Source: Misgurnus anguillicaudatus (taxonomy: Eukaryota > Chordata > Actinopteri > Cypriniformes > Cobitidae). Taken from it: DNA of 64,000 bases. The notes beneath the pieces were generated by a model. That model saw only the letters and a program-made list of their open reading frames with translations, was not told where the DNA came from and searched no databases. Of the stretch, positions 1 through 12,070 are shown one piece after another. Made by a program: the position numbers and the translations under genes. The DNA is taken from assembly GCF_027580225.2 (NCBI RefSeq), contig NC_073346.2, positions 7,528,001-7,592,000 on the forward strand, given 5' to 3'. Within the stretch, counting starts at the first letter, position 1. Each line of letters opens with the position of its first letter.

Positions 1-64
1 CCACTTCGGCTGGTCAGCAAAAAAGTTAATGTCAAGCCCTGCCTGATAGGAATATTTAAGTTCT

Positions 65-519
65 GGGGCCTCATTTATAAAATGCTGCGTAAAAACCATC
101 CTAAATTTGATCTTCTTTTAACAAAAATGCGCACGTGTGATTCATAAACCGAACGTACGCGCAGAAAACGCGCGTACCCCTTTCAAATCTATAAATCGCA
201 AATGAACTTGAACTTGTGCGCAGCCGAGCAGTTTCAGATCTCCGCCTTTAAACGATGCCTAATTAATGTCACAGACATATAAAAGAGCACTTCTCAATGT
301 TTAAACCAAATTTCGAGCAGCAAGATTGGCTTATATTTCCAAAAACCTGCAGCAATCAGAAAAGCAAAAGTGCGTACGTCTGCCCAGACCCTGACGTGGC
401 GCTAAGCACTTTTCCATGTCAAATACAGTTTTTATAAATATGGACTTTGCCGTGGATTTTTGCGTACGCAAACTTTACGATCAAATTTGTGCGTACGCAC
501 GCTTTATAAATGAGGCCCC
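65..519. mobile_element. MITE-like DNA element with GGGGCCTCATTTATAAA ends
   Basis: The left end reads GGGGCCTCATTTATAAA and the right end is its inverted match, giving a 455-bp element. The interior is rich in GTACGC motifs and holds no credible protein. It is a non-autonomous inverted-repeat element; no clean target duplication is visible and I cannot place the superfamily. A related-looking element with ends in GGCCCTCATTTAT lies at 27,893-28,974. Confidence 0.7.
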
Positions 520-1560
520 TGAAGCGACACCACGTTACAAAGAACACCATGTAATAAAAAACAGAAAAGCCATGCTAAAGCACTGGGGGAGCATTTCAGT
601 GGGCATTACATGCTAGTCTTACATGGACGTAGTAAAATTAAGACCTAAAATGATTTAAGACCTAGAACACATTTAAGACTGATTCATTATTCACTGTGCA
701 AATACACGACACACGTTTCCAGTACAAACACAAAATTTTACTGTTTTTACTGTTTTACTTTACTGTCATTTTATCTTATAGGTTAATAGTATTAGTTGAT
801 ATAGCCACTGTGTTAATCTGGGAACAAATTTATAGAGATCTAAAATATAGAAAAGGGGACTGACCAACAAGTGATCTACCTTAATACTGAGTTGTCAAGA
901 TGCAGTATGATTTGGTTTTCAGGACAGGGTTTAGATTAAGCCAGGACTAGGCCTTAGTTATATTAGGATGTTTATGTAGTTTTTACAAGCATACCTTACA
1001 AAAATATTACAGGTGTGCATCTTAAGACAAAACAATGTGACTGATGTATTTTATGTTAGTGCAAGCTACTTTTAGTTAAGAACTAAAACTCAATCAGGCA
1101 TTTTAGTCTTGAACTAGACTTAAGCCACTAGACACCCCCTATGTCTATACTGTGGTTAGTAGGTGAACCCTCAAAAACTTTCTAGGAATACACAATGTAT
1201 ACTACCATACCACAGACAAATACACAGGTGCCATACACTTTTTTAAAGGAAGGAGTTCAAATGTTGAAATATTAATATTTTAAATGAAACAAACATATTT
1301 AATAATCTATACTTTACTTATATTATTAGATTTTAAAAAGTTATTTTAAAGAACTGCAAATATAAGGTGAAATGGCCATAAAAAGCTTGATTTGCACTTT
1401 TGATCCAGTTTTTCCATAAAATTTTTTTTTTATAAATGGATAAACTTCACAACCGCCCGGTGTTTCGCTGCATGAAATTATCTGCCTGATGCGTTCAGAG
1501 CAACAACTGTACATAAAGCAATGCATCACGCCAGCACCTGACTTTAAAACATGTAATCAG

Positions 1561-1562
<2 letters not shown>

Positions 1563-1596
<34 letters not shown>
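1563..1596. repeat. (AT)n microsatellite
   Basis: A pure run of 17 AT dinucleotides. It creates spurious Tyr-Ile runs in minus-strand open frames. Confidence 0.95.
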
Positions 1597-1599
<3 letters not shown>

Positions 1600-1670
1600 T
1601 GCTTTTAATGGTAACTTGACTGCTCCCTTCTTGGCGAATATTTCTGTGATTTTGCAGCGATATCGCTGCG

Positions 1671-1687
1671 TCTCTCTCTCTCTCTCT
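1671..1687. repeat. (TC)n microsatellite
   Basis: A short pure TC run about 75 bp after the AT microsatellite. Confidence 0.85.
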
Positions 1688-2289
1688 GCTTCTCCTTTGC
1701 GCTGCATATTTGTTATGAAGCCACAAAGTTGCCGCTGTTAGGTCATATGGTAGCATTTTCGCAACGCGATTGACTGACTCTTAGATTTTAAGAGGTCCGT
1801 CATTCATTTGTGTCATGATGGCCAGTCCGCCCTGCACACACCTTGTACTACTGATGTTCGCTCTGCTCGGCCCCCCTGCGGATTGAAAAACGCGCTAAAT
1901 CCATGCTGACTCAGATCAGGGGACGAGCCGAAACTTGACGCAGAATGCTGCCTTTTCTAAAGAGTTTTTATAGGGGACTGAAGCGATCACAAATTAATGA
2001 ATCAAATAATTTTTAGGGGGGCTGAGCAGAATTTTAGGGGGGCTGAAGCGCCTACAGTTTTTGCAATTTCTTGCAATTTTTGCAAGTTCCCGCAATTTTA
2101 TCCCATAAATTTCATATTTTATTTTTTAAGAAAACGTGCCATAAGATCAAGGACTTTTGCCTGCAACAATCACAAAAAAACTCTGCATTTTTCTGGAAGG
2201 ACTGCCCAGTGCTTCTATCAACCTAGAAAATGTGAAAAAGATCAACCCAGTAACTTAGTTTTGATAAACCATTTTTTTGCAAGCATGTG

Positions 2290-2516
2290 AAAAAATAGCT
2301 AATTGAAAATGGACTCCCCTTGTGATGTCAGAATGGGATCTTATTATAATAATAGAGCCCCTTAATCTGCACTATCCAACCATGGCACTGCCATTTAGTG
2401 CAGAGATCAGCTCATTTGCATTTAACATTGGCACTAAAACTTCAAATATGTATTCTGGGGACACCAAAGATTTATTTGACATTCTAAAAAGTCTTGTGAA
2501 ATGTCCCCTTTAAAGA
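2290..2516. mobile_element. Fragment of a non-autonomous DNA element ending in TGTCCCCTTTAA
   Basis: The right side ends in AAATGTCCCCTTTAA, which I recognise from memory as the end of a common fish MITE beginning TTAAAGGGGACA. The opposite end is not visible, so this looks like a one-ended relic. Confidence 0.4.
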
Positions 2517-4734
2517 AGCATAAGATGATGTTTGTCAGAAAGAAAATAGTAATCCATCAATCTCAGCCCATTCTCTCCTCAAACCCCAGTTGTCAATCTA
2601 ATTAAATCTTTCTAGATGTCTCTATTAATCTCAGAGCTGAGGCAATCTTTGAGAGATTCAATGAGTCAATGACATGACGTGTCTTCCAGCAGTGCCAGGA
2701 AAGACTTTGGTGACTTACACAATAACCCTGCAAAGATGTGTCTGATAAAATAAATGAACTGTGTATAAGCAGACAGCTTACAATACAGCCTCATTTATTT
2801 CTTCACTCACAGACTCATGGTCGGCAGCCATATCACAATTATTTGAAATGCTAGCAATAAATGCCTCAAAACATCTTATAATGTCTCCTGGTTTTTTGGG
2901 GGTTTGTTTATTTGTTTGTTTTTTAGCATGGTGACAGAGCATATACAGTCATCCTTAACTAATTTTCCAACACACTGTGTTTTTCCAAAATGAAAACAAC
3001 TTAACATTGAGCTCAATCAAGCTGCTATGTGTAAGGCGAATGATGGCTCAACTGCACGATTCACAGCCATCTGTGCTTTAAAGTCAGCTCCTTCTCATTA
3101 CATGCTAAGCCTATGGACTTGAAGCAGCGTGGTACGCTCTTATCAGCTGTGGCCAGGTCTGGATTTAACAGAGCGGCTTGCGAGCATCAGAGAGGCAGAG
3201 CTGCTGGTGAGTTCCTGAGTTTTGACCATGAATTCTGTCTGTGTATTTGTTTTGTGTCACTTTAAGCTTCAGAATACACATCTGACATGTTTTTTTGTAA
3301 AATAAAACAGGACACCTAAAATATAAAATGTGCTTGCAACAGAAGGAATGTAGATGTTACTGAGAAATGTCACAACAAGGTAAAATTATATAATGTGTTT
3401 ATTCTAATAAAAAAACTTCTCAAACAAAGGAATCCATAATATAATATTATTGGAGAAATGTGCATCTAGTCAAAATAAGCCTCAACAAGGTGATCAGGAT
3501 CCTTAAAGGTATTTATTTTGGGATAACAAGCTGATGGATGTACATTATCTCGTGTTTTATACGAGATAATTAAAATATGAATTTAAAATCAGTTGGACAT
3601 TGTGTTATTGTTAGTTACAATAAAGACGATTCATTGGTTGATACATAAACATATTCAGTAGTACTGGTCAAGATAACTCGCATGGCATACATTAAAAATA
3701 CATATGTGGCCAGAGCACAGGCCCATATGTGTGGACTCAATGTGTTTTACATGTTTCCTATTCGTGTGTCCTGTTTATTCTTGATTTCATATCTGAGTGT
3801 TCTTTTATGAAGTAAATGCTCCAGCATCAGTAATAGCATAATTTGTGCGAGTAGAGCAAATTGCTTGCGTACATTCATAACAGCATTTCATATTTTATTC
3901 TAAAACTGCACGCCAGTCATAACTCCACATGAGCTCGTGTTGCACAGGTGTCTACTACAGTGTCACAAAAGGAAGTCACTGTCAATTTTTTAGGACAATA
4001 CGGCATGTGGATATGACAGTGTCCAACAGTCATTCAAAATGATCCAACTCCCAGACATGAGCCATACTGTAGCCAGTGGCATTCCCTCTTCAATTTAATG
4101 ATTTAGTTTTGATTCAGCACAGTTTTTGTCTTGCACACAGTCATTTAAATGGCGACTCTATAAATACACTCTATTAATAAATAAATTAGCGCAGTGCGCT
4201 ATAATGAATGCCCTCAGACTGTGCCAAGTGCAGACAAAAGCAGAATACCTAAGTGAAGAAAAACAAAAAAGAGGAGAGAGCAATGCGGGGTAGACAGCTG
4301 GTCAACCAGTTTTTAAAAAGGTGACGTTTCCTGTCTTGTTTGATGATTTTGAAGCCATCTTATTAATGTAAAATAGCAATGCTCTCAGTTACTCACAGTG
4401 GCGGTGTTTCACAAAATCTTGCATTTCACGTTTCGGGACACCCTGAGGACAAACGCGCACACACCCTGTAAATTGTCACGTGAAACGATACCCAATCAGA
4501 AAGCGAGCTGATGAAAGATAAAACCATAACAACTGAGATAGACAACAGAGATGTAAAAAAGCAGTATTAATAAAATGTTTTATGCCGTTGTTCACCATGT
4601 TTGTTTACTATGAAGTCACGTTTGGCCACGATCTAATCATAACAGCAGTGGTCATTATGAGACCTCCTGCAGGGGGAATCCCGCGATCATAAGTTATGTT
4701 CGACTTCATGCTGCGCAAGAACTGACAGGCATAT
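2517..4734. other. Intergenic, nothing recognisable
   Basis: AT-rich sequence with no long open frame, RNA gene or clear repeat structure. A GGTGAGTTCC near 3,207 resembles a splice donor but has no supporting exon. Confidence 0.5.
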
Positions 4735-4817
4735 AACATCAAAGTACCGCAAGGGCGATTTGAGAAATATTACGGAAAAGTTAGCTTTTGAATTGCTCTC
4801 GCAGCACTTTAATGTCA
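4735..4817. repeat. Quasi-palindromic hairpin, ATCAAAGTACCG family
   Basis: An arm beginning ACATCAAAGTACCGC faces an arm ending CTCGCAGCACTTTAATGT, with a loop of about 40 bp. The same hairpin recurs at 29,361-29,428 and 36,457-36,540 with different loops. Confidence 0.7.
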
Positions 4818-5007
4818 TATGTTCTACTAAAATATTTTAATTATCTTTAATTTTTGCATAATCATAGCCTTTTAATTTCTGTTGTTTTGTCTGAATTCTA
4901 GGGTATGCCAACTGCCATACACAAATGCCACCTCTCATTACTCACCCCAGTGTTTTTTCAAGCATCCAGCCACAACAAAACTAGTCCAGTGATGTGAATT
5001 TAAAGAG

Positions 5008-5205
5008 TAACTAAACCCGTGGTCAGAGCCTGACTCCCACTGGCAATATTTGAAAAATGCAAGAAAAGTGGGCAGACCCAAACAGAGCTAGAGGGGACAA
5101 ACCAGTAACTGAACCCCTGGTCAGAGCCTGACTCTCACTGGCAATATTTGAAAAATGCAAGAAAAGTGGGCAGACCCCAACAGAGCTAGAGGGGACAAAC
5201 CAAGC
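5008..5205. repeat. Two-copy 98-bp tandem duplication
   Basis: The motif TGGTCAGAGCCTGACT and about 80 bp after it occur twice with a 98-bp period and few differences. It lies inside the left end of the TTAA-flanked element, so it probably arose within that family. Confidence 0.85.
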
Positions 5206-6020
5206 TCATACCAGGGCTGGGTACCGTTCCACCTGAAGAGGGCAGCAATCAGACGTTTTTACACTATTGTAGCAATGAAAAACTTTAGGCTCTATCTTAC
5301 ACCCGACGCAATGCAGCGCAAAGCGCGATGCAAGTGAATTTGGCTAGTTTCTACCCAGCGCAATAATAATTGTTCATGTTTAGCGCCACGTTGTTTAAAT
5401 AGCAAATGCATTTGCGCCCATGGGTGTTATGATCTAAAAACAAGGTGTGTTCAGGCGCATTGTTGGCGCATTGCTATTTTGAGGCAACTAAAATAGACTA
5501 CGCCATTGACCAACTTAAACCTGGTCTAAAGTCTAAAGTCAATGGCGCAATATGTTTTTGTTATTTAAAGAGCGCGTTATTAATATGCACCTATAAACTG
5601 GACGACAACGCGCGTGCACTTTGCTTACACACACAGGGACGCACACTTACGCAGCAGCACATTAACATTTGTAAAAATATGAAACATTACAGGATTAAAA
5701 TGTTAAATATTATTTTTGTTTACATAAATACACAACTGCTTATCAGTGCATCTATCAGAATTAGCCTACCTATTTGCAGTAGCCTAATGACGAATGAAAT
5801 TGGATAATTATTTGACCAGTCGTGCCAGTAAACACATGTATTTAAACTGACTCGTCAGCTTGAGAGTGGCTATAACAACCAAACCAGATTGATGGAACGC
5901 GGACAACTTAACTACTGACTACGCCTACTGAACATGTAATTTAAGCAAAATACTCGTTGAACTCCTCTGTTAAATATCAGTGTATTTGATCAGTAATGTA
6001 TTTTCGAATTGTTTAGCCAA

Positions 6021-7076
6021 ATGGAGTACCTGATGGGCCAAAGAATCATAAGAGGAAGGAGATAGAGGATCTACTGGCCAAGGTCCACATACCTATCCCT
6101 ATCCGAGATGGTGTCGCCAGAAGCTACGCCTGTTCCACCAGGCAGTAACAGACCTTTGTCATCTCCTGGCAGATGATCTCGATACAAATGCATATTGCCC
6201 ATATGCACTTTCAGTTGCTATTAAAGTAACCGCATCACTAAATTTTTGCGCGAGTGGGACATTCCAACATCCCCTGAGTTCAACTGGAGGCATATCCCAA
6301 TCTGCAATAAGTTTAGCCATACATGCAGTAACATCAAGCCTAGTCCGACATGTGCACAAATTCATTAAATTCCCAATGACGCCTGCTAGCCAAAATCTAG
6401 TGAAAGATGAGTTTCGGGCTAACTTTGGGTTCCCTGGGGTTGTGGGTGCGATAGATTGCATGCACGTGCAACTTCGCGCTCCGTCAGAGAATGCTCTGAT
6501 ATACCTTAATCGTAAGGGAACCCATTCCATCAACGTCCAGGTGATTTGCGATGCAACATGTAAGGTTACACACGTATTCGCAAATTATCCTGGATCAAGC
6601 CATGACTCCTTTATTCTGGCCAACTCTGTCATTCCTGCAGTCTTCCAGGGTGAGCCACCCCTGGATGGGTGGCTGTTTAGAGACAATGGCTATCTATTAA
6701 AGACATGGCTAATTACACCATATATATCATGCCTACAACAAGGAGTGAGGTGTTTTTTAATCGAAAACACATGAAAGCACGAGCTGTAATTGAGAAAACG
6801 TTTGGCATACTGAAAATGCGTTTCAGGTGTTTGGACATGTCAGGGGGAACATTACAATACAGTCCTCAAAGGGTTGAAGCATTCTTTGTGGCTTGTTGTG
6901 TGTTGCATAACATTGCCATACAACATGGATGTCTCTTGGTCTTAAATGAGAATAGATTACAGGATTTTAGAAGGAGTGAAGCTGAAATGCATGTGCCGAT
7001 GCCAATTAACCCAAATACGCAAGCAGCAGCACGGGCCAGGAGAGATCAGCTGGCAGAAGATCTGATTCACCTGTAG
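6021..7076 (+). pseudogene. Harbinger transposase (HARBI1-like nuclease), broken
   Basis: This encodes a DDE-type nuclease related to HARBI1, which in active elements cuts DNA with help from a Myb-like partner. One frame is open from about 6,052 to 6,774. It contains the helix-turn-helix-like region (CASGTFQHPLSSTGGISQSA) and two catalytic aspartates, in GAIDCMH (codon 6,454) and FRDNGY (codon 6,682). A second frame, 6,705-7,076, continues with the catalytic glutamate in AVIEKTFG (codon 6,791) and the usual tail. The change of frame near 6,710-6,740 is a frameshift. The first ATG of the family-like N-terminus (6,021) is also out of frame with the main part. The gene is therefore dead. Its convergent partner is the Myb-like gene at 14,645. 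Domain assignment is from recognised family motifs. Confidence 0.85.
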
Positions 7077-7490
7077 CCGAAGTAAGCTGATTTTTTACAT
7101 TTAAAAATAGCAAGTATTGCATGTATTTTCAAATGTTTTTAATAGTACCCCACAGATTAATTTTATATGATGACTTTAGACATCTGGATATTATGAGAAC
7201 CATTTATAAATAATAGTTTAAGCCATACACTCACAGCGCTGTCCAAGTGCTGAAACGTTTCGGCTCTCTGTTACAAATAAAGCATTTGTTGCAAACCTTT
7301 TTTTTTCATATTTGTAAAGTTGTAAAAAAAATTGTCGTATTTTTGTGAGTGATGTTATTACAGAGTTACTCATTCTAATGTTATTATTTAGCCTGCTCAA
7401 TGACTAAAAAAAACTATGTTTAAAGAGAACCAAAGTTTAATTACAAAAACATAAGCATTTTAATAAACAACAACATTAAACTGATGGTCT

Positions 7491-7774
7491 TCACCCTCCT
7501 CGGGTTTGCAGGCGGGAAGCAGCACAGCGGGACGAGCGACGGGAGGGTCCAGGAGCAGCAGAGCGCAGTGTGGTCATCGATCGGGTGGACTGAGAAGATC
7601 CGGTGGATGGGGGAGGTGTTGCAGGAGAGGTTATGCGCTCAGCTGCTTCAGCGAGCCTTCCTACACTGTTAGCGATGCGTCCGAGAGGCAGCAGCAACAT
7701 CTCCAAACGGCTCAAGCGGGTGTTCAAGCGCCGCACACTTTGATCGTGTCTCCTCAATTCCCTCTCCAGCATGT
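7491..7774 (-). pseudogene. C-terminal part of the Harbinger Myb-like protein
   Basis: This minus-strand frame encodes a leucine-rich, probably coiled-coil stretch (LERELRRHDQSVRRLNTRL, then LLPLGRIANSVGRLAEAAER) and a Ser/Pro/Arg-rich tail. Such C-terminal helices follow the SANT domain in fish Harbinger accessory proteins. Removing the IS630-like element (7,777-13,959) and one TA copy brings it directly against the Myb-like N-terminal part at 13,962-14,645, with an open frame across the join. I infer that the two are one gene split by insertion. The frame further upstream is interrupted, so the gene is dead. Confidence 0.6.
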
Positions 7775-8229
7775 TACAGTTTTAGCCCGTTGCTTGAACA
7801 CATTTTGCAAAACTTCGCTCATTGTGCCAAAACTCTACACACAAGTAAGCATGACACAACACTGGGAAATATACCATTCACATCTGTCTCAAATTGAAAC
7901 TCTATCATCAAAACCTAAACTCTGCTATCAAAACCTAACATTCCTTTGTCAAAATGTAACTCTAATGACAAAATGACACATACTTGCATCATATGCATAC
8001 ACTTTCAGATCAGGGGGAACACACTAGTCTACTTTATATATTTCACTGTTTATTCAGAAGGCATATTTTCAGGAGGCACATTTTTAAACAACCAATAAAA
8101 ACAAATAGGCCTACTCAATATTGTACATTGCAGCACTGTACATTGCAGTTACGTGAATCTGGTTAAAGCAAAAAAATATATGATAATAACTGAAAAAACA
8201 CTATACTGTAAACACAGAAAATCATGGCA

Positions 8230-8870
8230 GATTTGCATACGTGGGCTCATGGATCCCGCCGTCTGTTGGGGTCTGGCCACAGGACCTCACTAGGTCCACA
8301 ATGGCAAGTTTCTGCTGTTGTGTGAACAGGCGTTGGTGTCCTCCCCCAGAAGGTCTTCTAGTCATTTTAGAGAAATACAACCACAAATTGTCATTGGTTT
8401 GCTCCTTTTACTACAGAACTTTATTGTATATACTGTATCACCCACTGTACTGAAACATCTCAATATAAGTAATCATGGTATGTTTTACAAAAACTACCAC
8501 TTTGGGTGCAAAAGGAGCATTAGCACCCTGCAATAGCCTGTACAGGTGATGTGGTAATGTGATATACTGTAGTACAGTGCTGTAAATACCATCTGAGTAG
8601 AGTAGAAGGTAGAGAGGTGAAGACATACCTGTTTTCTAGTCGGAATGTTTTTATTACAGATGCCACTGTGAAGCGGCTTAGATGTGGGTGGACTCTCTGT
8701 CCAGTTTCCCTTATAATCAGGCCATGGTTGATGACATGGTCCACCAAAGTTTCTCTTATATCATCAGAAATATGTGTCCATGCATGGCCTCTTTGACCTT
8801 GAGCTTGTCCTCCTCTTCCTTCTCCTCTTCCTCTTGCTCTATCTCTGCCTCTTGCTTTCCCTCCATCCAT
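8230..8870 (-). pseudogene. N-terminal DNA-binding part of an IS630/Tc1-like transposase
   Basis: The minus-strand frame 8,520-8,870 encodes an Arg/Gly-rich start (RGRDRARGRGEGRGG) followed by a helix-turn-helix, DIRETLVDHVINHGLIIRE. A second stretch at about 8,230-8,365 continues with RRPSGGGHQRLFTQQQKLAIV, another helix-turn-helix-like segment. This order matches the N-terminus of a fish transposase family related to bacterial IS630. The DDE catalytic domain is missing, so no transposition activity is expected. A similar fragment with the same start is at 15,200-15,530. The family name is from recognition and not from a search. Confidence 0.7.
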
Positions 8871-9831
8871 GTTTGCAAAGTTCTTGAAATGGCTAAAATG
8901 AAGACTTTTTTGTAGCTGGCTTGGTGTTCAGTTTTGCAAGTTTTGGCCTTTTGGTGTGTATTTGAGTGGTTTCAATTACCCCATGTGTTTTGTATTTTGG
9001 ATACATGTGTTTTCCAAATGGCACCCTGAGATTTCATTTTTGCATAAAGGAGTGTGTTGCAGAATTGCAACTAGAGTGCAAAGCAGCGCTTTGGTTTAAC
9101 CCCCTGGGGTCCAAAAACGCGGGGCCGCGTTTTTTAACGTGTTTTTTCCTTATCATGGCAGAATCAACTTAAAATACTCCATCATTAATAATCATACACT
9201 TACATGTTTGACATCATTTGAAACGGTAAAGGGTCTTCTTTAATATGTGTTCATTCACAATAACAACAGATCTTTGTGTTTTCGTCAAATAAAGAAAATA
9301 AACAGGGTGTGCATCCAGACATTTCTGTCTCCGCCAGCTGTCTCTCAAAACACGTTACAAAAATCAATTGAAACTCCGCGAATACTCGTCACACAAGCAT
9401 GATAAACATATCCAAAGAAAGCCTGAAATGTCTACTTTTAAACAAGCTAAATATAATCGAAAACAAATAATGCCTGTTTATGTAATCTGCATTGAAGTAA
9501 AGAGAGTACAGTTTTTCCTGGCTGACTTCATTATCTTTAATTTGGTCACGCCCACAGCTGTTGACATGGTAATGAAGACACGAGCTGTTCAACCATAACA
9601 AGCAAAGCGTAAAGTTTGATCAGATTTAAAGACTTTACCGCATGTTTGGGAGATAAACTTTACACACACGTGAGGAATATCTTCATTTATGTCTGGACAT
9701 TGAGGAAGAGAAGCATTTATCTTTAACGTTACCTAAGAATAACAATGGAGAACGCACTGGAGCTGGATTAGAAGAAAGTAACGTTAACAGTTAATTTATA
9801 CCATTTATATTTGCTATCATGTAACTTAATA

Positions 9832-10721
9832 CCGTAAAACTTTAAATAATAGCCTAGTCCCAAATAGACGCCTGTCTCTTTTAGACGCCTGGTGTGACGA
9901 CAGGTTTGGGTAAATAAGCGCCTGTCTCAAATAAAGGCCTGGTCTGTTTTTTAGTTTCGGGTTGTATTTAATCTTCTAAAACCCGTCAGATTGTCTGTTT
10001 AAGCCAGTTCTATGGTGCAGATTGAACACGCTAAAGTTTTTTTTGCTTACCGGTAAATGTCACGTGACAGACGCAGTCGTTCCGTTACTCATCACTATGA
10101 CAACGCAACAAGCTTCGTCGCCAGGATTGAGGTGATGATGACAGTAGCGAAGTGGCAATCGGGAGAGTGGGGACTTTTCCCGGTGGGCCGGTAGTGTTTT
10201 GAGGCCGCTGATAATAGCCGGGCTTTCAGTCTTTTGTCATGCATGCACTCCCGCCACACATTGTATTTCTCGCACGGAAACACTATTTATCATATTTAAT
10301 ATCCTGCAGCACCCAAAATGTATCTGGCCGCACTGCTCTCTCTCTCTATCAAGCCCGTCTTCCCTAGAGTTCTAGTCGAGCGAGCCAATACAAAAAAAAG
10401 AGAAAGAGGCTACACAATAGCCAATCAGAACATAGCACTGTTGTATCTGGGTAAGATTTCACGCAACAACCAATAAAAAAACATATCCTTGTTTGCTTTA
10501 TTTATACTGCCAATAATGTAAGACTGTTGTTATTACACGAACTAATTTGTTAAACACATTCAAATTAAAAATAAAACGTAATATGTGGTAACCTCCTGCT
10601 GTCATGCTGGAACAATTAAATTAAAAGCCTGTTTCTTATAGACGCCTGTCTCTTTTAGACGCCTGGTGTGATGATAGGTTTGGGAAAATAAAAGCCCGGG
10701 CTATTATTTGAAGTTTTACGG
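9832..10721. mobile_element. TIR element with CCGTAAAACTT ends, TA duplication
   Basis: The left end CCGTAAAACTTTAAATAATA and the right end (inward) CCGTAAAACTTCAAATAATA are flanked by TA on both sides. Subterminal GACGCCTGTCTC motifs occur near both ends. There is no coding capacity. The TA duplication suggests Tc/mariner-type mobilisation, but the superfamily is not certain. Confidence 0.75.
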
Positions 10722-10835
10722 TATGCTCATGGCTTGTGCAGTTCAGCCTACATACAGTAACGTTAAGCAACCTTAGCAGACTGCACGCTTCGGATTGAAA
10801 AACTTTCGCATTGTTTACAAATGGACGCGATCTCA

Positions 10836-11150
10836 CGTAATGGCGGATTTCACTGTTGCATGCTGTAACAGTGTTAAACACAGTTATTCACTTATATCCT
10901 TCATGGAAACTTTCAGTAAGCCTGAACTGCTGTATCTTTTAAGTGTGTGCTGTAATATGATTCCATGTTTACATGCTTATTTACAAACAAATCCGTGTGA
11001 CCTCCCGTAATGGCGGATATCTGTTACATGCTGTACAGTGTTAGACACAGTTATTATTCACTTTTGTATCCTTCATGGCAACTTTGAGTAATGCTGCACT
11101 GCGGGATTTGCTGTAAAATGATTCCATATTGTTTACATGCAAGGCAATTC
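10836..11150. repeat. Two-copy 170-bp tandem duplication
   Basis: The motif CGTAATGGCGGAT and the sequence after it, including ATCCTTCATGG, repeat with a period of 170 bp (starts at 10,836 and 11,006). The copies have diverged moderately. It lies inside the piggyBac-like element. Confidence 0.8.
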
Positions 11151-12070
11151 CATACATTGCGCTTTACACGCGACACCGTTTTTATGAGCGCTGCGTTACA
11201 CGGAGACGCGAGCTCGCGCACATGGACCCGCCATATGCGATGTGTTTTTAAAGTTCGTACGCGCTTACAGAAACACGTTTAAAACAGAAGCTAGACGGTA
11301 AGGGGATGGGCATCTGAAAACAGCTTTTTATATTCATTGCTGCAGATGTTTATCTGAGATTAAGTTTATGTACAAGATAGTATAATGTAACTTAGTATCT
11401 TTGACATTTACCCGTCAGTTATATAAGTAAGGGTATTTCTGTGGACAATTTATGCTAACAGCTGTTTATAACTCTCTTAGAGGTCTGCATCTCTCTCATC
11501 AGTACAAAACTATGAAGTGGAAAAACACTTTTTGGACATAAAGTTATATGGTAACATGAGCCACATTAAGTTTACAGCTCTGTTGTGTATCAGTTTCTTA
11601 GTTTATACAAAATTTTTGAATAAGGTTTGTTTCCAAATAAACTTAAAATGTCCTACTAACCATAATTTCTATTTTGATTATATTGTTAACTTAATAAACC
11701 TCTAACAAACATGTATACATTTGTCCTCACATTCTTTACTGTAGTTCATTCTCACATTCCTGCCTCATTATGCAGCTCATTATGCGAGCCTTTGTTTGCT
11801 TGCTGTCAATCAATCCTTCTCGCATACGGCCCCTCTAAACAAAAAGTGTCTTACAATTTTTAAATCAATACATTGTTTTATGTGAATAAGTAGGCATGGT
11901 GATTGTCACATCATTTTAAAGAAAAAACTCTAGACTACTAGATTCAGTTTAGGAAAGTCTTGTTAAAACATGTTTAGTATGGGTTTTGTGGACTTATATC
12001 AGTGACTTAAAAATTTAGCTTTTTTAAAAACCATGCATAAACATTTTTCTCTCAAAAATACAAACATGTA

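Larger units (their letters stand above)
520..2289. other. Intergenic stretch without recognisable gene
   Basis: No protein or RNA gene is visible. Positions about 918-1,130 contain facing motifs (TTAAGCCAGGACTAGG and a reversed, diverged counterpart) that look like an old non-autonomous DNA element. Two microsatellites lie within it and are listed separately. Confidence 0.4.

Noticed and set aside
3120..3215. Possible first exon ending CTG|GTGAGTTCC
   Set aside because: Only the donor resembles a splice site; there is no coding frame, promoter or second exon to support it.
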